A stretch of DNA of 64,000 nucleotides from assembly GCA_012932865.1 (NCBI GenBank), contig SAXG01000055.1, positions 186,001-250,000 on the forward strand, in the 5' to 3' direction. A model generated the notes under the pieces. That model was not told where the DNA came from. It ran no database searches and was given only the letters and a program-made list of their open reading frames with translations. Below, piece after piece: positions 36,394 through 48,608 of the stretch. A program made the position numbers and the translations under genes. Numbering within the stretch: position 1 is the first letter of the stretch; every line of letters starts with the position of its first letter. The DNA is from Amylostereum areolatum (taxonomy: Eukaryota > Basidiomycota > Agaricomycetes > Russulales > Stereaceae).

Positions 36394-37021
36394 TTAACCC
36401 CACGCGGCCGTTGTACTGCTCCCATGTCAGTGATGAGGTACTTAACAGAAGTCGGCATAAAACGCACCTGTAGTTTACGATCAGATGCCCTTCCGTGGCG
36501 AACGACTATGCACGATGTTTCAGCGTCAGAATATGACAACTCCGAGTAATCGCGACGAGTCTTACCCGATAGAGATTCGCGACCGTATCGTCCGGTGCGG
36601 GTGAAAACGCGAGGTTGATATACGTGAACTACGACGACTGTCAGCGGCCGGCCCCACGAGGAACGCACCACTACGACGTACCAAGGGGTCACCCGCCTTC
36701 CATCCCAACTCCTTCCGCAGAAACTGTATGACAGCTTGGAACCGATTCGACACGGTCACCTTGAAGAAGTTCTGCTTCATGATCGGCGCGTTGCCCACCG
36801 CCTTGAACCGCACGACGACTGTCATCGCAGATATACGTGCCCTCGTCAGATCTCAGCCACAGAGGAGGAACGAGGAAGCGCGCACCTTTCGACGGGTCCT
36901 TCTTCTTGTGCGCCTCGAGCGCTTGGAGGCCTTCGGTGAGCGTGCTGGACGCGGTCGGGGTGTCGGCGCCCGGCCAGGCAGAGGTGAGCGCGCGGGATTT
37001 AGGACTTCCCGTCATTGCCAT
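36394..37021 (-). CDS. ATG12: ATG12 ubiquitin-like autophagy protein, copy B
   Basis: Second ATG12 gene. Exons 37021-36886, 36818-36682, 36628-36566, 36505-36468 and 36415-36394 give about 131 residues; exons 2-5 have exactly the same lengths (137, 63, 38, 22 nt) as copy A. The core is RFKAVGNAPIMKQNFFKVT, SNRFQAVIQFLRKELGW, FTYINLAFSPAPDDTV, SFATEGHLIVNY and the required C-terminal end TTAAWG with Gly last before TAA. All introns are GT-AG (donors GTGCGC, GTACGT, GTAAGA, GTGCGT). It matches the ATG12 consensus better than copy A and is likely the main functional gene. Two adjacent ATGs (37021, 37015) could both start it; the N-terminal tail (about 45 residues, Ser/Thr/Ala-rich) is variable in ATG12 generally. 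It is divergent from bestrophin copy B. Confidence 0.93.
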
Positions 37022-37625
37022 CCGGAGGCAGCGTGATTCGGAGTGTACGCGGCCTTGCTCGTCGTCGGCTGGGGTGGATGAGCGGGTGGTCGAGAGAAAG
37101 GGAACCTGTCGGGCGGTCGGCGCGCTGGTAATTGGCTTATCGGGCGACTTATCGGTGTACATACTTATTACGTAAATGATGGCAGAAACAAAAATGAAGT
37201 ACTTACTGCCAGTGTGCGGTAGTACTGTTCCGTATCCTAACCATCCACGATGTTCCTTCCAGATACAGCCAGAACACAGCTATCGCATGGTATTATTTTG
37301 GGCAGTTACACCCGCCCACACACGTCTTCTGCATTGACTGTTCAATAAACGGCAAGGAGTTCTGGAGAAGCATCGGAACTTCCCCGTTTCCGAACACCAT
37401 GGCCCATGGGATGGCGTCAAGCGGAACACATGGTGTGTGTGCGAGGGAAATCGGCGCGGGTTGTGGGCTCATGGTTGCCTCGAGGACCGGCTAGGTTCAG
37501 TTTATGTACGGGAGCGTCAGAAACCTCATAGCAAGGAGTGTGTTCCCCCATCGCCATCCCTCTTGTTCAATCCCCTGCTTCCTTCCCGTTGACAACTTGA
37601 CACACGCAAAACAGCTTTCTCCTCC
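37022..37625. promoter_or_regulatory. Divergent promoter region of ATG12 copy B and bestrophin copy B
   Basis: 604 bp between the two start codons, more A/T-rich than the genes. It must hold both promoters. An AGGAGT...-like or TATA element was not obvious. Confidence 0.4.
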
Positions 37626-39976
37626 ATGGTCGCGCGCTCCGCTCATCATGGCTCCGGTGGCCGTCGTTTGGGAGGCACAGCCTCGCCCGGAGCTCACGCC
37701 ATTCTCGCCTCTGCCCTATTTCGTTGCTGGCACATCCTTGCCTTTTTCGCTGCGTGGTCCACAGCCGTGTCGGTCATCAGTGCGACGACCTACAACCTTG
37801 GTATCGCATCTACGCTGCTCACGGTGTACGGAATCATCGTTTCCCGGTTTCCGGTGTGGCTGCTAACTTGGCAAGGGACCGCAGACTTGGGACCGTCCTA
37901 GGCTTTGTTATATCTTACAGGACCACTTCGAGCTTTGAAAGATACAATGAGGGGAGGAGGTACTGGTCGCAGATTGTCTTGGCGAGCAGGACGTTCGTGC
38001 GCTTGATTTGGATTCACGTCCCAGGTGTGTTCCTCATTTCACGTACGCCCCTTCTCCTTACCATCCAGAGGCGCCACCTTGAATCCACTTGCGACTCGAT
38101 CCCTATCTATGTATTCCACTTATTTGAGAGGCATACTCTCACCTATTCCGACAGAGATCATGCAGATGGACAAACAGGGCATATCGGACGAAGAAACCAA
38201 GGCCCACGTGCTCGTCGAAAAGCTGACGGTTGTCAATCTCGTGGAGGCGTTTGCGGTCGCCGTCAAGCACTACCTGCGCGGCGAAGAAGGCATCTACTAC
38301 GTCGACCTCTACCACCTCGTCAAGTTCCTCCCCGCCTACGCCCTCCCCGCCGGCCTCCCCTCCGTCACTGACTTCCACGCCAAATCCGTCGCAACGCAGG
38401 AGAGCGCCACACGCGTCGCAGCGCCCTCAATGGTCCGAGCCACGTCTTCCCGGAGCGTCGGTCGCAGCTCGGCATCCGAACCACACCCCACGCATGCCGA
38501 CAACATTGGCGCGCACAACCCACAGACGAGCTCCACGATGGCATCGGCCGGCGCGCCGACCCCTGGACCCCATCTTCCTCTCCCCGCAAGCAGCGCCGTC
38601 CCGTCCGAGAAGCTGCAATTCATCTCCCCTCCTTCACTTGCAGGCGAGGAGCGAACTTTGCTTCGGGAGGGCAGTCAAGAGAGCACACAAGCACGCACCG
38701 CGACAACACCCATAGACAATGTCGAAGACATCTTGCTCCCGGCGCGGAACCCGCCGAGGTTCTCCTACTTCAACGTGTTCCCCTTTTCGCTGCATAGACA
38801 CCTGTCCTCCCGTCGCCTGAGGCCGGCCAACCTCCCGTCCGTCACCTACAACTTGCCGCACGAGATATCGCTTTACTTGGTCCGTCGCTTGATACGCTAT
38901 GACGGACTTTTCTCCCGGAGTTGACATGACGTCATGACTTCTCCCCCTCCCCCTCCCCAGAGCTCGTACGTTGCCGCGCTGCAGGCGCGCAAGGCGATCG
39001 ATCCGCCAACCACCAGTTTCGTCTGCTTTTTATTCGGGACGTCCGGTCGCGGTCTCATCTGACTGACATCGTTTGCAATTGGTCCAGCCACGCTGATCAA
39101 CACGGTCTCACAGCTCGTCGACGCCCTCACCGGCTTGGAGCGCATCCTGACCACGCCGATCCCTCTCTCGTTGGTTCAGTGACTTGGGGTCACCGTGTCC
39201 GCTTCTGACGCTACTGCCGATCAGGTATTCCATCCATCTTTGGGCGGTGACCTTGGTTTATTGCTTCGTATTGGTTGGTGCTGTCTTTTCCACCGCCACA
39301 GATTTGATTTAATGCAGACCCCTCTGTGGGTTGTCCGTTTTCTCGCAGCCCTTTCAGCTGTGGCAGACCCTTAAATGGCTCACGATTCCTGGCACGATAA
39401 TCGCAGTCCGTTTTCATAGGTCATATTCCACCATTCGTCCCATCTGAGGAAAATGTCCTTGCAGAGCATGATCTTCTTCGGTTTCCTGGTTGCGGGCGAA
39501 GAGATTGAGAGTACGTGCCTCCAGGTTATCTCCCTCACGCTCTGGGCTGAAACTGCGTATGCTCTACTAGACCCCTTCGGTACGTGCCAACCCATGGCAA
39601 GTCGTGTGAAACGTGACTTGTGTTCCACTTGAAAGGGTATGATGAGAACGACCTCGTCAGTTAACTGCTCCTCTCCGGCGCCCTCACGCTCATCGCCCCC
39701 CGTTTACAGAATCTGGATTACTTCACACACAATATCATACGTACGTCGACCTGTTCCTTGCTTGTTTACCTCGCTACCATTCCCGTTCACTCCATCTCAC
39801 CAGGCGAGGAGCTCCGCATCATCACCTCCAGGCCCCCGCCAAATACCAACGACTGGGTCTTCTCCGCACAGAACGATTGCCTTTTCTCGTCCCACAAGGA
39901 CTCCGAGCGCGTTTCTCTGGAGGATTGGGTCTCACGGGGCCGGGGACCCATACTTGCAGAGCTCTCCGTCGGCTGA
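37626..39976 (+). CDS. Bestrophin-family chloride-channel-like membrane protein, copy B
   Basis: Paralogue of the gene at 18612-21116. Exon 1 (37626-37825) has ALFRCWHILAFFAAWSTAVS and TLLTV, joined through an intron with donor GTACGG to LGTVLGFVISYRTTSSFERY and NEGRRYWSQIVLASRTFVRL. The long exon contains VNLVEAFAVAVKHYLRGEEG, IYYVDLYHLVKFLPAYALP, a Ser/Thr-rich insert and VTYNLPHEISLYL. The following exons give SSYVAALQARKAID, TLINTVSQLVDALTGLERIL, a Pro-Phe-Gln-Leu-Trp segment, GFLVAGEEIE, NPFGYDENDL, DYFTHNII and EELRIITSRP, ending LAELSVG before the TGA. The N-terminus is shorter than in copy A and not alignable before the first membrane segment, so an upstream exon may be missing from this model. 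The cytosolic insert after DFH is shorter and different. Both copies look intact. Confidence 0.83.
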
Positions 39977-40748
39977 GCGACGGCCAGAGCCCCCCCAAGT
40001 TCCGTAGTGGTGGCCTCAGGCTTTCGACCCCCCTTTGCATTCTGTTGTTTTGCTCTATACTACTAGTATCTGTCCTTTGGGACTTAAGTACTGTATCTAT
40101 CCGCCAGTTTAACCTCTGCCCTCCTTTTGTAGCACCTACGTGACTCAGATCCTTCTCTTGGAAGCATTCAACTCCCCCCCTCTTCTTACGACATAGATGT
40201 GTATGTACGCTGCCTGGTCACTCGTGACAGTCCTTGCCGATATATTTATTAAACTGATAGTTTTTTTTGCCACCCAGCGCGATTGAACTGAGATTGGGTT
40301 TGAGGTTCAATCTGATGTGTTGCGACGAATGGGTATGTAATGATTCGGGAGTATGTACTAAGATACAATTTGAATGAACGGGACTCGGACACATCTCAGA
40401 TCCAATCCGTCTCGAAGGACGAGCAATACGAGTAACCCGGTACAGCACGAAAAATGGGCGTGAGCGTTGAATACGATGACCGAGTCACAACCAATTGCAA
40501 GCGGTCAGATCGGGTATTCGAACGTCAGGCTGTTTGCCAGAGCAGTCCGGCTTTCGATTCGCATTCGTAAAGAGCGGAATGACGGCGCACGACTCGAGCG
40601 GCCGTCCCAGGATATTTTACAGGCATTCGTACGTCGGACTGGGTGGCGGAGACCCAGAGAGTTGAATGCGGATGCACTCAGGAGCTGCAGCGATGTCGAA
40701 AAATTGGTGAGCCCCAGGAGAGGGTTAGACCCAGAAGCGGGGCGCTCA
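39977..40748. other. Convergent 3' intergenic region
   Basis: About 770 bp between bestrophin copy B and the DUF6534-like gene; both read towards it. No coding feature seen. Confidence 0.4.
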
Positions 40749-42961
40749 CTATCTCAGAGATTCGACGTCGCCGCGCTGGCTGATCTCCGTCTCGACCATG
40801 ACCGTGAGTTTGTCCTATTGCGGGGGGATAGCGCGTGTGTGAGCAGAACAAGCGGAGCCGACGGACATGTAAAAGGAGAACAACTACCCACCTTGCTCCC
40901 CACCGTCGTCACCGAGCGCTGAGGGTCAGACTCCCGCCCGCTGATGCGAGATAGGTGGATAGAAACGATGCCGTCGCCCTCGGACCTTTCGCGCAAGGAT
41001 CCGCGATTGTTCAGTCTATTTTTTGCGCGCGCACGGTCAGACCGATTTAGGAAGATGTTAGCAAAGAAAACGCACGTGGCGAGGTAAGCGTTGGTGTACA
41101 CTGGGCGGTGGAGATGGGTCAGCCCAGAAGTTGGGGAGGAGCGGGGAAGACCGTACATTTGCTGAGCTGGAGGTAAAACGCGATGAAGACGAAATTATCG
41201 GGCATCGTAATGAACTGAAAGGAAGGGAGATGGGTGATGTGACGGAGATAGTCGAAGAAAGGTCGAAAACTCACTAGAACCATGCCACACGTCGCGTCCA
41301 CGCTGGATCACACGGTTTGCGTGTTAGGACGGCGGTGATTGAGTTGGAAAATGAACGCACGCGGTGAGAAGCCCTGGTCAGATCGAGAAATGCGTGAGCG
41401 AATTGCCGACGCTGGAAGAAAAAAAATGCTCACCGGTGTTGATGGTGTAGAGCATCAGCACGGTGACAACGGAGTCTGTTCGACTTGATGATGTATGTTT
41501 ATCAGACGACGGTACCCGCTCCCACAGATGCGGAAATACGACTAACGTATTGAACCCAGTTCGCGAACGTGCCAGGTAGTAGCACAGAACGACGGCGACG
41601 TACACGTCCGACCCCGCGCCGGACGCGAAGTTGATGTAGAACAGCGTCTTGTGAAACATGGGCGGTTGAAGGGTGTTTGAGAATGCACGAGGAAGTGAAC
41701 GTACCGAAAGAGTCTCAAGGTTGGCGATGGAACCGAGGGTGACCCTTGCGTCGAGCACATGGTAAGAACACCCCTTGAACTAGATTAAACAACTTCGACC
41801 GTACGTTTTCACTGTGATAACTACCACGATATGTCAGCGCTGGGAAGAGGCACGAAACGAAAAGGCACGGTCGCACCAATGCCGACGACTGAGGATCCGA
41901 GGGTATTCCGGAGAAGTCAGAGTGCTTGCTGGATGCACGATGCAGACAAAGGCGCACCCAAGTCGAGCAGGGACGTCGCAAGCTGGGGTTTGTCATTCAG
42001 ATAAAGGTGCTCGCAAAGGAAACGGGCTTGGCTACTTACTACACCCGCTGTGAGAGGAACGTTCCCGTTGCTTACTAGTCACATCCGACCCATTAGCGAC
42101 GACTTGACAGAGGATTCGACCGCTCGTACGCACGCCGAAAGATCCGTCTCGCAAACATTCTGGGTGGAGAAAAGCCTAAGTTCGATGTGCGGGACGTCGA
42201 CGGGCGACAAATACGCTCACGCTCGGATCATGAAGTCAACGACGGACTTGTCAGTGTTTGTCAGTGTACGGCAAGGGAAGGGAACGGGCAGAGACGGACC
42301 GTAACCAGCACATGCGCCTGCATCGCAGGAAGGAGATTACCGCTTCACCGAATTCCGAGAATAGAAAGTTGGGCGTACCGATAGGCTCCTGAGAATGGAT
42401 AAGCCAATTCAGCGGGCGTCGAGGGAAGAAGAAGCGATGAGGGGAGATGGAAACGAACCAGACCACTTTCCCTTCGAGAGCCAGGGGATTGGTGTAGTTG
42501 GTGACGAGGTACCAATACAGAATGTGCCCATTCAAAGCGAAGTCGAATATATCCAGAGCCCTGCGGTGCAGAGGCCAGCCTGAGCTGCAGCCACTGCCAG
42601 GAAGGGCGACATATGAATACGTACCAGAGGCAGCCGACCTGCGTTATGGGGAAGTGGCGCGCCACGATCAGTCATGTGCACGAAAGAGGAAAATAGATAT
42701 GGCACCCACAAACGCCTTCAGCGTCCACCGGTCGGTGCTGTATCGCTCGAAGTAAAGGTATGCTTGGGTACAAGTGATCCCAAATAGCCTGGGAGGTTGC
42801 ACGCAAGGTGAGCTCTGGCCCACAGCGACATGGATAAGAGCAATGTACATTCCACTGATGAGCCCGCCGACGAGCAAGGCACCCAACGTGTTGTCCCACG
42901 AGATTCCTGCGAAGGGGTTGATAGGCAAGGACGCGCCGCCTGCGCTCGGAGAGTCGGCCAT
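40749..42961 (-). CDS. Seven-helix fungal membrane protein (DUF6534-like)
   Basis: This large Agaricomycete family of seven-transmembrane proteins has no established function. The ATG at 42961 starts MADSPSAGGASLPI; exon 1 ends in a hydrophobic segment (NTLGALLVGGLISGMYI). Exons then give CTQAYLYFERYSTDRWTLK, NGHILYWYLVTNYTNPLAL, YRYAQLSILGIR-type sequence, YVAVVLCYYLARSRTGFN (a typical block), RTDSVVTVLMLYTINTG, CGMVLV with TMPDNFVFIAFYLQLSK, then YTNAYLATLNNRGS. The charged tail ends with a Gly-Asp-Val-Glu-Ser-Leu-Arg block before TAG at 40749-40751; the last two introns join in frame. Order and motifs (aromatic-rich TM2, the YYL...SRTGF loop, MPDN after TM6) match this family. About nine exons. 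A receptor or transporter role is not established. Confidence 0.8.
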
Positions 42962-44608
42962 CGTGAATGGGCTAAGGCGAGAGATGCGGGGGGAGGGAGA
43001 GGAGGAGGAGGAGCACGATCCGAGTCCTGCGAAAGAGACTTATAAGGACGGTTCGCCGCGTTTTACAGTTGTAGACCCAGGGCGTCTGGCTGGGATATAT
43101 GGGTCCATGGTAGCTTCGATGGTCGAGCGCGGGTCTTCTCTGCGCACATTGGCTCTCACGGCGCCCTCAAACTGGGTCCGAGGCCCACGCGGGCTTGTCG
43201 CTACTCAGATGCTAGTATGCCGTCGGTACCGGAGATCTTCCAAACACGTAGATGCGTGTATGCTCGGGATACAGACGCTGGATAGAGGCCGGCATGCGTG
43301 AGTCATCCTCGCACCTTTGTGAATGAAACCCATACTTAGTAGCTCACGAAGCATTTTCAGCGTCTCCTTGTAAGTACCGAATAAGCATTCATGCCCGCGT
43401 TGACCCGCTCATACGAGGTTCTGTGATGGAACATTCTGACGAACCTGACCGAGAAGGACTGTGACCGAAGATGAGCGGTGACGCGGAGGAGGAGCGCCCC
43501 CGGTCGATGCATTTCCGATATAAACTTGAAAATTTGAGCGCGGAATCATCATCCGGAATGGCAGTCGTGTCGGAACTGGAAGACTATTTGCCACGGAGCG
43601 CGCGTGGTGAAGGAAAGCCGGTAAAAACACTTCTTCGTCGACGAACAAGCTGTCGATGGAATCCCTGGGTGTTCGCAACTTCCAGGTCCATTATGCCGTC
43701 CTGGCCTTGCATTTGCGGAACGCCTGGGTCTTGGAGGAATCAGATGCCAGTAATTTGGACCAAGAAAAAGAGCTAGGATAAGAGTCAATCGTTATAACAG
43801 TTTTATTTGGTGTGACGCACACTGCCCACATTGTCACCATTGTTGACTGAATACAGACTCGATAGTGGGTGCTGCGTGCATGGCCGTACCAGTACTGGTA
43901 CACGTATGGACCCAGACAACACGTCCCCGCAAATTGGTCTTGTATATCGTCGCGTGCCCCTTCCTTCGTTTCGGATAACCATAGATAGCGGCATACCTGT
44001 GAGGGACCATTCAAATTGTTCAGCGTGCTCTTCATGAATGACGAGAGCGGGGGCTGAAGCTGACGGCATAAAGGACTCACAAGGGAATGCGCGGCGTTGT
44101 TACGTTCACTCGGCACGTTAGAGAGCGGTCTCATTGATAGGGCGAACAAGACGTTGTTGGACCTTCACGTTGAGAGTCCGAGCTGAGGCTTGAAGCTTGA
44201 GGTGCTTGAGGTGCTTGAGGAGATGTATTTGGGCGCAACTGCAAGGCCAAGCGACTTGCTCGAGCCTAATCCTCGAGAATCAGACGGCTCCCCTTAGATT
44301 TAGCCAAGTTTTCGAAGTAAGAAAGATGAGGGTAGAGCACAAGTTGAAAGGCCCGTATGTTTTGAGGATATGTTCAGAGGTATATTGTAGTGGTTGGCGT
44401 CCCGCCGTCGCGGTCGAGAACTAGATGATTAGATCCAGCACACGTCGCTGACGCGGACGTTGATGGCGGCCCGTGGGAACGGATACTTCCCATTGAGGAA
44501 GGTGGTGGGACCATCATGTGACGCATCGTCTCTTTCCCTCCCTTTTGCACCTTTGTTGCACTGAGATGCGCTTTCTTTCATGTCGCAACCGCCCAATTGC
44601 AGCGCAAA
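42962..44608. other. Intergenic region upstream of the paralogue array
   Basis: About 1.65 kb. Near 44180-44225 is a short minisatellite of GAGGTGCTT-type units. Minus-strand open frames at 43549-44149 show no family features and no splice partners. The part before 44609 should contain the promoter of the first array gene. Confidence 0.4.
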
Positions 44609-46094
44609 ATGCCTTCGAAACAGAACCTCTTCACCAAATCTCCGTTTGCGAAAGGCGAGGATGTCGTCTTGGCGGTCCGCATACTCTATGACTACCACAA
44701 GGCCGACAAAGTGCGCCTTCTCAAATCGGACGAGATGGAACGACTGTTGCCGAAGATACGGAACGACCTGAAGGATCTGGCGCTTCCCATGGCGGATGCA
44801 GACATCGAAGCGAAGAAGGGCGTCGAGGACCTGCCTGAGGCAGTCGATGTATTTTGCAGGACGACGGCGGGATCGGTACGTGGTCGCGTTTGCGGATTGT
44901 GGCCACGATGTTAACGAGTTTGAGGTGTAGGTCTTGGAAGGCGTCATGAGATCGGCTTGCATGAAGCTTTGGGGCCATGACCTGGACGCTCTTGCGGTGT
45001 AAGTTACTCTCCTTTGGTGTCGCGTTTGTTGCTGATGCTTTTTCAGCGCAGCCATTGTCATGTATGTGAACAACCAACATTGGCGCATATAGTGTTTCTC
45101 GTTGACGCGTGGGGGCAGATACGAGCTACCTGCTGGCTCTACTCACATTTACACTCGAAGCCACCAAATTTGCTACCGCTACTCCAGCAAGGACGCGCTC
45201 GCGAAGGTGCTACGCATCGTCGACACGCCACCAACCCCCAACCTTCCCCTCCCCGATTCTCCCGACTCACCCTTGGTGTCACCGGTTGCTGGACCATCTG
45301 ACCCAGACATGCCTTCGTCACGGCGCAGACGTCGACCGTCTCCACCAAGAGACCGCCGTCGGCCCCATTCACCTTCCTCGATCCGCGAACGCCATGGGTC
45401 GCCGACCAGGGACCGCCATCGATCGCCTCCACCCACCCACTCCCCCGGCCGCGCTTCCTCTCCTGTCAAACGTGACCCCCGCCGGTCTCCTCCCCCGTTG
45501 GATGCTTACAGGCGACCCAACCAGAGGGAGTACATCGTGCTCTCGGAGAACCGCGACAAGCTGGCTTCGCGCGCGCGTCGACTCGAAGCTGACGCGCAGA
45601 ATGCCCGGAAACGCGAGCGCGCGCTCAAGGACGAGGTCGAGACGCACAAGCGGACGCTCGGCGGGAGCGTGGAACTGCAGGCCCAGCTCGAGCGCGAACT
45701 CGATATGGCGGTCGATATCCAGGCGGCGGGGTTGAAGCTCCAGAGGGCGGAGGAGAACCTTCAGTCTGTGCTGCAGCGTTTGGTCACGCTCGCCGGGGGT
45801 GCAGAAGGGAAATCCGACATGCTTGGTGCGTGATCGTTTCGTTTGGCTGGGGTTTGAAGCTCCATTGATACGACCGTAGATGCGCTCGCGTGTGTAGAGG
45901 CCCGTGTGCGGGGCCTTGAAGCCGAGGTGGAAATCGCGGCCGCGGCACGTATGGCTGCTGAAGGAAAGCTTCAGAAGGAAAGCGAGCGGTACAAAAACAT
46001 GTTGGGGGATATACAGCGAGAATACAGGGAACCACTCGTGGTGCCGGCGCTGATGGATGCGTTTGCGAAGGTGTCCGGGGTTGGACAAACATAG
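44609..46094 (+). CDS. Array paralogue P1: N-module, RS-like region, coiled coil and C-terminal signature
   Basis: First of six tandem paralogues; no known family recognised. Exons 44609-44875, 44931-44998, 15-nt microexon 45047-45061, and 45119 to about 45826, then a last exon ending at 46094. Exon 1 has the shared N-module (VVLAVRILYDYHK, with LRNDL-like and LALP blocks). After the microexon comes a region rich in Ser-Arg-Pro (RRRRPSPPRDRRRPHS) typical of RS-like nuclear proteins, then a charged heptad stretch beginning ENRDKLASRARRLEADAQ, and finally GLEAEVEI followed by the array signature REYREPLVVPALMDAF. An upstream TTG is not the start; the ATG at 44609 has A at -3. The conserved N and C ends with a variable middle suggest an adaptor or scaffold, probably nuclear; this is inference. 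Confidence 0.78.
45047..45061 (+). other. 15-nt microexon of P1
   Basis: Between introns ending TTTTTCAG and starting GTATGT. Phase 2 on both sides; contributes V-AAIV-I. Microexons of exactly 15 nt occur at the equivalent place in P2 (47149-47163), P3 (49041-49055), P5 (54887-54901) and P6 (57462-57476). Confidence 0.75.
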
Positions 46095-46703
46095 AGGGTG
46101 CGTTCGAACCTGGAGCTGTACAACATTAACTGTGGGCATCTCCGTTATCGTGGATAGTCCGGGCACTAACAGCTCTCTATAGATTGGGTTGATGCATGTT
46201 GCAGAAAAACGCGTTGTAGGTTGTAGTTGTACACAAGTAAACATGGAATAACTTATTCTTCCTAACTGTATTTTACTGTCAATGCATATGGTATGATCAC
46301 GCAGCTTTCCTCGCTTTGCGACGTATGAATCTTCTTCCTGTCGACAATGGCGACTATCTGGATACTCCCGACCGGAGCACCCGTCCTGTGGAGAAACCGG
46401 GCATCTAGTAACTTAGTTGGACACGACTGAGATCGTGGTATAGAGCCGGATTATTCACTGTTGATGTGGCTACTTCCGTATGTATGGAGGGCAGCAGCTG
46501 GTGAACAGGGGCCAAGACTGAAGTCGAGAGATGCGTCGCGATCACGTGTCGTACATCCGGATTTTACCTTACGGCGCTCTCTCTCGATTTCACCCACCGA
46601 GAACCGTATCCACGTCCTTTTCTTTGCGGCTCTCTAGTGTCACCAACTCTTCCATAACATTCTCTCAGAGGAGATCCCTCTCCAACATAAGCACCCGACA
46701 TAG
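46095..46703. other. P1-P2 intergenic spacer
   Basis: About 600 bp with the P1 3' end and the P2 promoter. No other feature seen. Confidence 0.5.
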
Positions 46704-48041
46704 ATGTCCGTGTCATTCCCGCCTCCCAAACGCGGCCAAGCCATCACGCTGGCAGTGCGATTTGTCTACTCAGTCCCGAAGGCAAGCTCCACAGGACGCG
46801 TAGCAGAAGAGGATGTGACAGCCGACTTGTCACCGCAAAAAGTCAAGAAGGACCTCGATGGTCTCGCGCTCATGTCGCCCAAATCGTCGCACATCATCAA
46901 GAGCACGACGATCCCAGGCGCGGTGGAGCTGCTTTATCCGACGAAGTTTGGGAGCGTGCGTTGGATTTTCTGCTCTTTACCTCGGATATTCTTTCTTAGT
47001 ACTTATATCATATCTGTATAGCAACATGCGGGACAGGTAGAGACGAAAAGCAGGGAGGTGGACAAGGAGCTGATGGCAAGACGCGCTGTGTACGTGTTGC
47101 GTTTCTCCTCCTTTGGCAGGTGTCTGACGCGAATATTAACATTTTTAGAGCTAGCATAGCATTGTACGCTTCGCCCTTTATTTTCTGCACGACCCGGCAC
47201 TCACCCATGGATAGCTACTACCTCCCTGCACACGCGACGTCCATCGGCCCCCTATTTCGTCCCGTATTCGAAGTCCACAGCTCTAGTCCTCGGTCTGGCC
47301 CACCTTCTACACAATCCTTATCAAAAGCCCGGTATAACGCTCTACAAGTAGAGAAAAACCTCGGCCAGAAGCGACCTGCCGCAGGGAGCCTCGACGACTC
47401 TGGTTCCGGCGACCCGAGGAAGAAACGGAGACTAGCGTCCGACTCGCAGCCGCCTGGGGCCCCAGAGGAAACCGACCCTGTAACCGCTCTGGCTCTCAAA
47501 CAGTTACTTCAAGAGCGCGACAACCTCGCGGGGAAAGTGCCCCAACTTGAGGGTCAGGCCCACGAGGATCAACAACGCGAGCGGATGCTACGGGATGAGC
47601 TGGAAGAGCTCAAGCGCAACTGGTCTGGCGGGATGGAGGCGTATACGTTGGCGTCGGACGTATCGATGCGTTTGGAATTTGCCGAGGAAAGAGAACAGGA
47701 GATATGGAGACGTTTAGAACGAGTGACGGGGCGGATGCCCTTTGAACATGCAAATGTCTACGGTGCGTCTTCTATCTTCTCGCTGTTTCCTGACGCTCAT
47801 GCCTTTTTTAGACATGTTGGACGTTGTTGAGAGTCGCGTCAGAGATTTGGAGGTACGACTCGAGCTTGAGGCGTCGGCCCATAGAGCAGCAGAAACACGT
47901 CTGAGGGGGCAGAGAGACTGGCATGCGCGCGCCCTTCGGGACATAGAAAACGAGTGTCGCGAACCGTTCGTCGTGCCTGCTCTTCTGGATGCCTTCTTGA
48001 GTATATCTCAAATGACGAAGCAGGTAGAGATGCATGCCTAA
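46704..48041 (+). CDS. Array paralogue P2: N-module, coiled coil and C-terminal signature
   Basis: Exons 46704-46955 (84 codons), 47022-47089, microexon 47149-47163, a long exon from about 47211 (after acceptor ATAG) to 47762, and 47812-48041. The N-module reads ITLAVRFVYSVPK ... DLDGLALMSPK. After the microexon the chain restarts FYYLPAHAT, parallel to IYELPAG in P1 and AYLLHAD in P3. A basic patch DPRKKRRLASD looks like a nuclear signal. Coiled-coil heptads follow (LKQLLQERDNLAGKVPQL ... LRDELEELKRN), then YDMLDVVESRVRDLEVRLE and the signature ECREPFVVPALLDAFLSI. Without the fourth intron the frame at 47164 stays open, so read-through is possible; I prefer splicing because the GTACGC donor and the TAC restart match the other members. 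Confidence 0.75.
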
Positions 48042-48608
48042 TGCCTAATGCTTCACGATACCAGTGTTACTCGCCGTGTTATCAGTGTGTGTATGTACCT
48101 TTCTAATCATGTTGTATTTTGGACCACGCATCTGCACGGTATACTCCTCTTGGAGTGGGTCTTTAGGGCTCACGGACACATGTTTTACCCCCTTTGTGAC
48201 ATTCTGCAGGCTATATTCTGCGAAGTACTCCTGGCTGACCGTGCGATCGCGTTGCGACACGACCACGTGAGATATGGTTACGGCCGGGATGCCCGAAGCA
48301 CCGGCCCTCTACTATACCTGCGAATTCAGCCATGTCCGTGAGGAGTCTCCCTTCCTCTCTTTTCCCTCTCGCCTTTTCCCTCTCCGGCTCAACGCTCTTC
48401 GCATACCTATATACTCTTTAAACGTTCAAATTTCTCGATATCATCCCGTTGACTCGCTACCCGGACTCTTCCGTCCAAGGTAACCCCCATCCAGCCCCTA
48501 TCTGCCGAGTCCCCGCAGGCTGACGACGTTATCCACGACAGCTTATCCCCCGATAACTGAAAGAGTGACTCGCATTCTTTTACCAGAAGTATTATACAGC
48601 TCCAAATC
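48042..48608. other. P2-P3 intergenic spacer
   Basis: About 570 bp, pyrimidine-rich before the P3 start (48340-48420). No other feature seen. Confidence 0.5.

Noticed and set aside
43549..44149. Overlapping minus-strand frames upstream of the array
   Set aside because: No family motif, no consistent splice joins; not enough to call a gene.
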